Shown here: positions 37,694-47,615 of the stretch, piece by piece
How positions within the stretch are numbered: the first letter of the stretch is position 1
Layout of the letters: every line of letters begins with the position of its first letter
NCBI GenBank assembly: GCA_950106755.1
Contig: OX467083.1
Location: forward strand, 23,307,029-23,371,028
Reading direction: 5' to 3'
From: Climacium dendroides
Lineage: Eukaryota > Streptophyta > Bryopsida > Hypnales > Climaciaceae
DNA: 64,000 nt
Notes under the pieces: model-generated
What the model was told of the DNA's origin: nothing
The model's database searches: none
The model's input: only the letters and a program-made list of their open reading frames with translations
Position numbers and translations under genes: made by a program

Positions 37694-37755
37694 AGGGACC
37701 CCCAGTCACAACGCCGCTCCACCAAAACCCTGGAGGAGGATGGACGAGGGCACCA

Positions 37756-37764
37756 AAACCCTAA
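37756..37764 (+). promoter_or_regulatory. Telo-box upstream of PABN copy 3
   Basis: AAACCCTAA lies about 63 bases upstream of the ATG, identical in position to copy 2. Confidence 0.5.
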
Positions 37765-38421
37765 CAGGAATTCAACGCATCCAGGATACGAGCTAAAACG
37801 AAATAAAAACGAAAAAGAGGCGGGGGCTGAAGGTTAATTTGAGCGCGCAGATCAGCGGAGAGTGCGAAAGCTTGAAGACGGCTGAGAGGACGACGGTGGA
37901 GGAGCAGATAGAGAAGCTTGCGTGAGAGATGGCTATGGCGGAGCATTTGCTCGACAGCGTCCCACTTTTGCTCTCATGCAGGTGCCCATGGACGAGAACA
38001 GAACGAAAAGACAGAGGGACGACTAACTTTCTGCGTTCTCGTCCGCTCCGCCTTACCTTTTTAGTGCGGTGCTTCTACTTTATTTTTCCTAAATTGAGTG
38101 ATTTCTTTAACTTGTAAAGGCGCCACTTTTGATCTGCAGGACAGAATTGAAATGAATTCTCCAGGGAGCCTTTTGGAATGTTTAAAGATGAAATCACATA
38201 CAAATGTTTTCAACAAGTAAAATATACAATTTGAAAGTTAGTCTTTGGAATCGGAATTGGCAAATACTTTCAAAGGTATATATCTAGTAGTCTATAAGTT
38301 GAGGCTTTTAGGATTAATCCTTCAAATAATGTGGAATTTTACAAAAAGTTGTCAATATCATATGTTACCAACTTGAATAATACAATTGTAGGAGATTTAT
38401 CAAAGTAGATTGTACCCCTAA

Positions 38422-39288
38422 TCATACTACTAAAATCATAAGTCCCTCTATAATATCACAAATGCTACCATTAATACTAGGGGCTTGGACTTGCTATGCT
38501 ATGCATTCATTGTATCACATATTAGTAAAATTTTGATATATTTGAATAGAATGCATGATAATGATTTCAATAAGTCTTTGAAATAATTATTTTAAATATT
38601 TTGTAAAAATATTTTCAATCATGCATACAAAGAAATCGTATTTTCACACAATGTGATATTACAGAAATAGAGTAGCAATTTGCAATCACTTCTATAATAT
38701 CACTTTTTACAAAAGGTGATATTATAGAAATAATATAGTTGTTGCAATTGAGGTAATATTAAAGAGGATCCATAGGATGATATTATAAAGGTAGCAAATC
38801 CATTGCTTCTCTTGACTTTACACTTCTTTGCACTTCTATGATTTTGTGCTTTTGTGAGCTTTGAACTTTCATGATTTCAATTTTCTATTGCTACTACCAA
38901 ATGATTTTGAGAAATTTATTCAATTGAAGAGATTTTGGATTTCACAACAATTAAGTTGTTCACAAAGTTTTTGAGATTTATAAGTTTTTCTTTTCAGTTC
39001 TTCAATTTGGGTTGCCATTTTTTGTAACAATGGAGTCTAATTTCTAATGATTCTAATGTATGTATATATTTTATAGTATTTATTGTTGCATATGTTTTAT
39101 TCATCATTCAATAAATTTCTATTGTACATTTCAATATATACTTACTTATAAAAAAAAATTATACAAAGATTTTAGTCATTTTTATGTGAAGATTTATTGA
39201 AATTTTTGGTCTGCATTCTATCTAATACATAAAAATTCATATAAAATTCTAATGATGAATGCGTAGCATAGCAAGCGCCAACCGCTAG
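38422..39288 (+). mobile_element. Non-autonomous Helitron, unit 1
   Basis: It starts TCATACTACTAAAATC and ends GCCAACCGCTAG, with A before it and T after it. Helitrons start with TC, end with CTRR and insert between A and T, and the ACTACTA-rich start and GCTAG end fit plant Helitrons. It is 867 bp long with no ORF. A weak hairpin can be drawn before the 3' end (GCGTAGC..GCGC). It is followed directly by a second unit of the same length. Confidence 0.75.
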
Positions 39289-39289
39289 T

Positions 39290-40156
39290 TCATACTACTA
39301 AAATCATAAGTCCCTCTGTCATATCACAAATGCTACCATTAATACTAGGGACTCGTGCTTGCTATACTATGCATTCATTGTATCACATATTAGTAAAATT
39401 TTAATATATTTGAATAGAATGCATGATAATGATTTCATTAAGTCCTCAAAATAATTATTTTAAATATTTTATAAAAATATTTCCAATCATGCATATATAG
39501 AAATCGTATTTTCACACAATGTGATATTACTGAAATAGAGTAGCAATTTGCAATCACTTCTATAATATCAATTTTTACAAAGGATGATATTATAGAAATA
39601 ATATAGTCGTCACAATTGAGGTGATATTAAAGAGGATCCATAAGATGATATTATAGAGGTAGCAAATCCATTGCTTCTCTTGGCTTTACACTTCTTTGCA
39701 CTTCTATGATTTTGTGCTTTTGTGAGCTTTGAGCTTTCGTGATTTCAATTTTTTGTTGCTACTACAAAATGATTTTGAGAAATCTATTCAATTGAAGCAA
39801 TTTTGGATTCCACAACAATTAAGTTGTTCACAAAGTTTTTGAGATTTATAAGTTTTTCTTTTCAATTATTCAATTTTTGTTGCCATTTTTTGTACCAATG
39901 GAGTCAAATTTCTAATGTATTCTAATGTATGTGTATCTTTTATAGTATTTACCATTGCATATGTTTCATTCATCATTCAATAAATTTCTATTGTACATTT
40001 CAATATATGCTTACTTATAAAAAAAATTATACAAAGATTTTAGTCATTTTTATTTAAAGATTTATTGAAATTTTTGTTCTACATTCTATCTAATACATTA
40101 AAATTCTTATAAAATTCTAATGATGAATACGTAGTATAGCAAGCACCAACCGCTAG
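39290..40156 (+). mobile_element. Non-autonomous Helitron, unit 2
   Basis: This second copy is also 867 bp. It starts TCATACTACTAAAATC and ends CACCAACCGCTAG, followed by T. It is clearly homologous to unit 1 but with scattered substitutions, in the same orientation and separated by a single T. Confidence 0.75.
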
Positions 40157-40885
40157 TTGTATTTCTAAAAGAATAAAATCTTTTTGAGGAAAATAATGGA
40201 TTTCAAGTATGATTCTATAGTGTCAATTCTCATTATGATTTTATTTATCTATTTTTTATGATAAAAAAATGCATTTGTTCTATGGGATTATAATTTTCAT
40301 TTCTATTAATGCAAGGGAGCAAAATTTATACTATCCAAAGTACAATTTTCACCTCGTCGGGGAATAAAAGAAATCCAAAAAATGTTGAAATTATTTTTTT
40401 CTTAAACTTGTTTGTTATAGATCATATTTTTGCCTACATGGAAAGCTTTGGTTAATTCCATTTGGATTAGTAATTTGAAAGTTATAGAACATCATATTTT
40501 CTAGGCACTTGTAGCATCTTCTTGAGAAAATAATGGTTTAGGTTTCTTTTTAATTCAATTTTTACAAATTTTCAAAAGTAAAGGTTCCAAAAGGTTTAGT
40601 TTGCTTTCTAGAACAATCACACCATTGAGATTAATGTGTTTCAATTCCATCTTAGTTAGAGCTATTAACAATTTAGTTTTCTTCTTCTATCTTGTATGTA
40701 CTTCTATTGAACAATTGTTTTGAGAGTGAAATTTAAGTGATTTATTTTTCTAAACTTTCAACTCAATTTTTCACAATAATGTTTTTTAAATTCAAACTCC
40801 ATAGAACAAAAAATTAAAGTTAAAAAGATTCAAAGTCAATACATAATCTAATTAAACAAGGTTTAAACCTATTGTTTTCTTCACT
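40157..40885. other. AT-rich spacer
   Basis: No gene or defined element is visible here. Confidence 0.5.
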
Positions 40886-41573
40886 TTAACCCCTAAAGGA
40901 CTGTCACTATGTTTTCACCAAAATTGCTCAAAAACTGCCATTTCTAGTACATATAACCATAAGATCTTATAGTACGCTGGTGTGAGAAGATGTGGAAAAA
41001 ATTTCAAAAATTTTCTCTATTTAAATTGCAAGATATAAGCATTTGAAGTGACCAAACCATTTTTTTTGACCTTGCACTTCACAAGGTCACATTTGCATGA
41101 AAAATGTCCAAAAGGGTGGTGCTTCTCTAGATTTATTCTTCAATACAAGTTGGCTACGTGCTTGAAGATTACGAAATCATTTGGAATTGTACAAATATAC
41201 GAAAAAAATAGTAGAGTAGAGAATCCATAACTACCTATAAACTAAAACTCCTCATAACTTTTGACTCAGCAATCAAAATGGAATGATTCACCATGTATAT
41301 ATAACTCTAGAAAATCAATTTCAAATTTTTGATTATGAAAAAATTATTTATTTCCAATTTGCCCAGACTATCCATTTATGAATAAAAGTAACATATTAGG
41401 CCATAACTTTTGACTCATATTTCCAAATGTCATAAAATTTAGTGCATATAAAAGATATTCCTTGTCTCCACCTTCAATTAAAATTTGAGCTTAAAATATG
41501 CAAATCTCCATTCACATGTTCCTGCCTGAAATTTCTATATTGTCAAAAATGCATGTTGGGCCTTTAGGGTTAA
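40886..41573. mobile_element. TTAA-flanked element E3
   Basis: The left end is TTAACCCCTAAAGGACTG. The right end is GGGCCTTTAGGGTTAA, with one G missing from the inverted repeat. The left interior (ACTATGTTTTCACCAAAATTGC) matches E1, E7 and E8. The right TTAA at 41570-41573 is also the left TTAA of the next element. It is about 680 bp with no ORF of note. Confidence 0.7.
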
Positions 41574-42551
41574 CCCCTCACTGCCCAAGGCCTAACCAGG
41601 TCAAAAAACAACCTTGCTTTTCGAGTGTTATAAGTTTAAATGTGAGTAAGTTATGAAAATTTCAACCGTACAATCTTGTAGTGTGCATGTTGTAGATGGT
41701 GTAAATCAAATTTGGAGTAATTTAACCGTATAGATTGAAAGATTATAATGTTTTAGTGTTGACAAAAGATGCTGAAATTTTCCTAAAAACACATTTGGAG
41801 GTGAAATTCAATTTCTAAACCTACTCAAATGAAAAAACTTTAAACTACAAAGTGATTTAAATCAAAAGACAAACACTTTGGAGGGAAAAAAATCATTCAA
41901 TTAACTCATTGCGTTTGCAAAATTGTTTTGAAATGTAAAAAAACAGTGAAGAAAGTAGCAAAAACAAACATCTATGGCTGAATCTACCTCTACTAAAATG
42001 CTTCTCAGTAAATCATAACTTCTTGTATTGATATGAAATTTTTAACACAAGAACTAGACTAATATGCACAACTTTTCCGACAAAAATTATTGAAAACAAA
42101 CCCTGTCTGAAGAAGTTACTTATAAGCTGCCGAAGTTCACTATAATCAATAATGTCTGGATTTTGAACTTCGAATTGCTCCCAAGCATTCAAAACAACTT
42201 GGATTGACATGAAAATTTTATCACAATAAGTAGACTTTATAGGGAACAAATTGCAACAAATTTTATTGAAAACTAACAATTGATGAAAAAGATACAAGCC
42301 CCCGAAGTTGTAGCCATCTCATTGCATTGTGGTAAACTCAAATTGAACTTGCAAACTTTGAATGGCTTTCAAAAACTCAATACATCTTGGATAAATCTGA
42401 AAATTTTACCACAAAAAATAGACTATTATGCGCAACTTTTCCAATGAGTTTTATTTAATTTGGGCATTTGATGCAAAAGTTTTAGCACTTTGAAGTTGAC
42501 TGCTACACTGTGTGAGGACACTTTTGGTCCCCTTGGGCGGTGAGGGGTTAA
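41570..42551. mobile_element. TTAA-flanked element E4, second terminal type
   Basis: Left end TTAACCCCTCACTGCCCAAGG and right end CCTTGGGCGGTGAGGGGTTAA form a 17-bp inverted repeat with one mismatch, each side bounded by TTAA. The interior (974 bp) has repeated stretches such as GAAATTTTTAACACAA.AACTAGAC with changes, and no long ORF. The terminal type is shared with E9 at 33105. Confidence 0.75.
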
Positions 42552-43850
42552 ATACAAATATCTTGCACTCTATATAACCAAAGTTTATGTAATTTCTCCC
42601 ATATATTCTATGACTAGTGTAGTGCAAGATCCTACAACTTGATATGCCAAAAGTATCAATTTTAAAAGTTTTTTGTTATTCACAAAAGAAATGCCAGTTT
42701 TGAGGGTTTTTTACTAAGTAAAAGGTCAAGATCCTGTCTAGAGGTTAAAATAGTGAATGAAACATTAAAGGCTTAGAAAATACTTTTAAGAGACTTTTGT
42801 TGGCATATGAAAATTATATAATCTTGTACTCTATGTAGTCAAAGTTTAAAAAAAAATTCCTTGCAATCCCATAGTAGTCTAGACAATTATTCATTGTTGA
42901 GTTTTTAGTTAAAAATTTTATTTATTTATTTTTGCTCAATGTACTAGAAAATGGTAGTTCTTTTGACAATACTTGCACAACACATACCCCCAAACTTTTA
43001 AAATTTACCTTACATTCTTCAATCCATGGTATTATTTATCTTGTCATTCTTGCATCATTGGATCGATCTTTGAAGTTGAAAGGCATGACATGACATGACA
43101 GTGAATACTTACTACTTAATGTAACTCCACTTAAAATAATTTGTATAAACACTTTAGCATGTTTTTCATTATTATCTATCTAAATTTTTGTTGGATCTTA
43201 TTAATAAAGTCAAAGAAGATATTCAAGCATTCTTTTGCATACAAATTTAGAACAAGGCATGAATTAGGAATTTTAGCAATTTAGGAATTTTAAGTATTCC
43301 TAATATTAGAAATTTAACAAGTCAATTGGAAAAAAATAGTAGAAATAGTACACATGGCTTTGTGCTTTGTTGATGAATTCAAGAGTAATTTGTACATAAG
43401 ATTTAAGGTGGGCCACTAATCCAAAACCAACATCATCGCTCTATAATTATACATCTCCAAAAATAATTAGTACCTATGTAGAATAAACAATTTTAGAACC
43501 TCTACCCAAAAACTTTGACCCTTTGTTAAGCACTTTGCTGCCAACTTTTATTGAGAAATAAATCGCATTATATGCCATCATGCATTCGTTACAATGCCAA
43601 GCATTGGTTACACTCCTCGACACAGTCATAATATTTGGCATTATAACCAAATCTTTTTAATCGACCCACATGCAACAAAAGAAGCTTTTAAAAAAATTGG
43701 GATGGCTGCCCATGTGTTTATCACAATGGGAATCTTCCCCCCCAAAGCCTCCTATGATGTGAGGACCCTACCCCTAGACTCAGACTCCTGTACTCATCTT
43801 CAAGGCAGGGTCACACATCACAGGAGGCCTTCAGGGAGGCCTCCCACTAA
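42552..43850. other. AT-rich spacer
   Basis: No gene is recognised. The frame at 43594-43878 is short, without motifs, and runs into the next element. Confidence 0.45.
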
Positions 43851-44311
43851 GGTAAACCAGCCCATTATGGTCAAATGACCCATTGTGGTCACCTAGGAAA
43901 TGACCCATTGTGGATTTTTCTTAGTATGTGAGATGTGAGCCACAATGCATGTCTTACATGACAGCAATGGAGTGAATACTGACCTCATTAGGAACTTCTG
44001 ATTTTTCACTGTGAAGTTCATTGTAAAAATTGACTTTTTAGGCCTTCCCTTATAGAAAATATTTTGACTGCATTAGGTAGTAAGATGAGCATTACAGATT
44101 CAGATTTTGTTGGTTATGAGGTAGTCTACAAATTCTTTTGGGTTGAACACTTCAGAAATTCCTTGGAAATTCATACTTTGTCAAAAAAAAAAATAATTTC
44201 AGTTGCACTTGTTGTTTCTCACACTTGTACTAATGTGGAAAAAAATTTGAAAAATTTCAGCAATAAGATGATGTCAAACTCCTCATTCTGACCACAATGG
44301 GCTGGTTTACC
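43851..44311. mobile_element. MITE F1 with 23-bp inverted ends
   Basis: The left end starts GGTAAACCAGCCCATTATGG and the right end is its inverted copy with one change (A to G). The flanks are CTAA and TTAT, compatible with a worn TTAA duplication. The interior is homologous in reverse to F2 at 61886-62319. No ORF spans it. Confidence 0.7.
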
Positions 44312-44640
44312 TTATATATTACTTTTGCATACGATATCCAAATGTCACATTCTTTGGTGTGTTGAACCTTCTTTTCACTTGCCAACAAGAAAATATCAAA
44401 ATTTGAATACGGTAGTCTAATAAGACTAACTATCTTAGGAACAGAGATAAAAAGTGTCAATGTAGGGGGCCCACCTCATCCCAATGCAGTGATGCTAGAA
44501 TGCAAAATCATTCATCTTCATCTTATAGTTTGTGACTTCATATCTCTCAATCAAATCCAAAAATTATACCATTTAATTTCAAGATGTAATGCCAGTATAT
44601 GTAACCTGAACAATTAAGTTCAACTTTGATACATCCACCT
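44312..44640. other. Spacer between two MITEs
   Basis: Nothing recognisable lies between the two elements. Confidence 0.5.
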
Positions 44641-44957
44641 TTAAGGTAACAAGCTCTATAACCACCCACATCCTCAAATTTACATTGTGTGTACATGTTG
44701 TTTTTTAATAGACTTCAGCAATGTACAAATAGTGTACATTTTAGGAGGTGGGCAATTTTTGAGCCCTATGCCAATTCAACTTCAAAATTTTATAACTAAT
44801 TTCACAAAGCTCCAAAAAATATGAAATGACTTAGATTAGATGCCAATTCCACTTGTCTTTCAAGGAAAATTTACTAAAAATTATTTCAAAAAGCTTCATC
44901 TCTCCTAAATTCGATTTTAGCTCTTAGGTGGCCGATTTTTTAGACTTGTTACCTTAA
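44641..44957. mobile_element. TTAA-flanked MITE F3
   Basis: TTAAGGTAACAAGCTCTA at the left mirrors AGACTTGTTACCTTAA at the right, giving a short imperfect inverted repeat bounded by TTAA. The right TTAA (44954-44957) is also the left TTAA of E5. A GTACAAATAGTGTACATTTTAGG block inside resembles 55520-55600. Confidence 0.6.
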
Positions 44958-45884
44958 CCCCTAAAGGACCAAGGCCTAATTTCTGCCAAAAAACACTCAA
45001 AATTGCAATTTCTGTAGCAAAGAGTAAAAAAAATTGAAAATTATTTTTTCTACACATCCAATCGTAGGATCTTATACCTTACTAGTATGAAAATGTGTGG
45101 AAAAAATTTCAGAAATTTTGACCACATAGATTAAAAGATATTTGCATTTAAAGTGAAAAAAACAATTTTTCAGCACCTTGTGGGACTGGCTTATTTGACT
45201 TTGAACTTTTTTAACTTAAATTTTTTGCACTACAGAGTTTTGAGATTTAAATCTTTATTGTGGGAAATTGAGTTGAGAGTCTAGGGAAAAAGAAAATTAA
45301 AAAACAAATTCATGCTTAAAAAAATTGTTAAGTAGAAGTAAGTATGAGAATGAAGGAAAATCTAAATTATTAATATCTTTAAGATGAAATTAAAATGCAC
45401 TAATCCCAATGGTGAGATTGTTCTAGCAAGCAAAAAAAATCATGTAAATTTTTTTTTCAGAAAAATTGTAAAAATTGCATTCAGAAATGAATTCTATAAG
45501 TTATTTTTTCAGGAAGATGCTCTAATTGCCTGATAAACAAGATTGTCCATAACTTTCTCATAATAAGTCCAAATGGAATGAATCAAAGCTTCCCATGCAG
45601 AAAAAAAATATATTCTACAAGAAAAAAAATCCAAAAAAGAAAAATTCAAAATTTTGCAAATTTTTTTTTGCTGCCCGGACTGCCCCCTGTCCCCTATTTT
45701 GAGCTTATTTGGTCATAACTTTTGTTTCTGGGCACCAAATGTGAAAAAATTATATTCCCACAAAGCTCATCAGTTTTTCTATCTTCAAAAAAAATTTCAA
45801 AAAGTCATGACAAAATTTCAGCCATAGGTACCTGTCCAAAATCCAATTTGTTCCCTGAAGGGACAATGGTCCTTTAGGGGTTAA
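44954..45884. mobile_element. TTAA-flanked element E5, best-preserved member
   Basis: Both ends read TTAACCCCTAAAGGACCA when taken from outside inward, a perfect 18-bp match including TTAA. The 931-bp unit has no coding capacity. The interior near the right end (TTCCCTGAAGGGACAATGG) is itself a small palindrome and recurs in E2 and E6. Confidence 0.82.
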
Positions 45885-46930
45885 GTTAATCATAACTAGT
45901 GTGCTTTGTACCATTGCCATAGTATAATAAAATAAAAATAAAAATAATTTTTTAATTTTTAATTCATAAAAAAATTTAATTCAATAACTTTCACACTATA
46001 GGTTTTAATGCCACAAAACAAAATCTACCATACATCCCTCCTCATGTAAAGGTTTTTGATGGTATAAAGAATATGATTGGGGGATGCATGATTATAGAGA
46101 TCTCACTGTAACAAACAAAATAAAGAACCTAACTTAAAGAATGGACTAGAATGCTTTGTGTTGTTGCCACATTCAAAATTTAAAAATTAAAAAAAAAATC
46201 TAATTTTTTGAGTTATAAAAACTTTGAAATTCAATATCTTCTATGCATCAAAGAGTGCAAGGGCTTTGTTGTGGTGTGAGAAGTTGCGTTCTTGATACAA
46301 ATAGAAAACTTCATGCATAAAGGAGTGTAAAGACTTTGATTTGTGGCATTTGGACATGTAATGTGAAAGTTATGTTTTTTTCAAAATAAAAGATAATTGA
46401 ATTAAATTTTTGAATTTAAAAAAAATTTGAACTTCCATAACTCCCACCCCGTAGGTCCAAATGCCATGCAATAAAATCCATGCACCTTTCTTTTAGAAAG
46501 CTTTCCGATGGTACCAAAAATATTGCTAGACACCTCAAATTTCTTAGATCTCAACATATCAAACAAAACAAATTTCAAAAATTCATAACTTTCACATTGT
46601 AAGTCCAAATGCCATGAAACAAATTTCAAAAATTCATAACTTTCACATTGTAAGTCCAAATGCCATGAAACAAATTTCAAAAATTCATAACTTTCACATT
46701 GTAAGTCCAAATGCCATGAAACAAATTTCAAAAATTCATAACTTTCACATTGTAAGTCCAAATGCCATGAAACAAATTTCAAAAATTCATAACTTTCACA
46801 TTGTAAGTCCAAATGCCATGAAACAAAGCCCATGCACGTCTCATGCAGGTCTCTTCACAAAGAGCTTTCCGACAATACCAAGCATGCGACTAGGGGACAC
46901 ATGGTCCAAAAGATCTCACATAACAAACAA
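45885..46930. repeat. Dispersed AT-rich repeat family
   Basis: The region shares modules with 7690-8283 and 9275-9430: GTACCATTGCCATA, TAACTTTCACATTGTAAGTCC, AAAGCTTTCCGATGGTACC and AGATCTCACTGTAACAAAC. The module is repeated two to three times. Class and function are unknown. Confidence 0.6.
46563..46817. repeat. 51-bp tandem repeat, five units
   Basis: The unit contains ATTCATAACTTTCACATTG and CCAAATGCCATGAAAC. Copies are almost identical, so expansion is recent. Because 51 is a multiple of three, both strands give repetitive 17-residue reading frames (MKQISKIHNFHIVSPNA on +), which are not evidence of a protein. Confidence 0.95.
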
Positions 46931-47615
46931 AACAAAACAAACACCCAATCTTCATGGATGGATAGATGATGCAAACCTAGTTCATACTTCATATAATTAT
47001 TCTATATTTCAAAAATTCTCCTTTGCGCTACTAACACAGGTGTCACATAGCTTCCAACTTGTAAAAATTTAAAGCCAACCATCACAAGAAGAACACGAGA
47101 GATTCCAAATAATAGATCATAACCCAGTCATGGCTAGAAAATACAAGAAAAGGAGATTGAAATACTCCTAATCGTGAGTGTCAGCCACTCTTTTTTTTCT
47201 CTTATAAACGAAACCAATGTACTGTACAATGAATCATTCCATCTTAATAGTTCTACAAGTAGGCGTACCAAGAAATGAATCTATGCTCAGGTTTCTGCCT
47301 ATCCACAACACATTCTAAGATACAAAATCAGTAAACAGAAGCTTAATACAAGTACAAATCATGTGAGTATCAATCCAATTGGGTGAATTCGAATCACCAT
47401 TGCAGGGTCGGCAGAAAGCTAATGGAATTCATATGTAAAGCCCTGGAGATCGATGGATTTATCATACATACAAGTTTCAAAACAGGCGAATGATCGGTCT
47501 TTTCTGTCACCAAAGATTTCCGACGTGAGCTGTACTGCTTGGTGAGAGAGAGAGAGAGAGATGATCAGCAAAATCAAGTGAAGGTCGAAACGGCTCTGAC
47601 TGCCGAAATCGCAAT
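46931..47615. other. 3' flank of the ABC-F gene
   Basis: The sequence holds a GA microsatellite at about 47541-47562 and probably the 3' UTR of the minus-strand gene. No other gene is seen. Confidence 0.5.

Larger units (their letters stand above)
33925..38105. repeat. Duplicated block containing PABN copy 3
   Basis: This is the partner of the block at 18766-22765. It keeps segments missing from copy 2, such as about 80 bases near 34420-34510 and the full-length intron 5. Confidence 0.85.

Noticed and set aside
46563..46817. CRISPR-like array
   Set aside because: The repeats are contiguous, without unique spacers, and the genome is eukaryotic.
46402..47072. Repetitive ORFs of 143 and 152 codons
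   Set aside because: They are explained entirely by the 51-bp non-coding tandem repeat.
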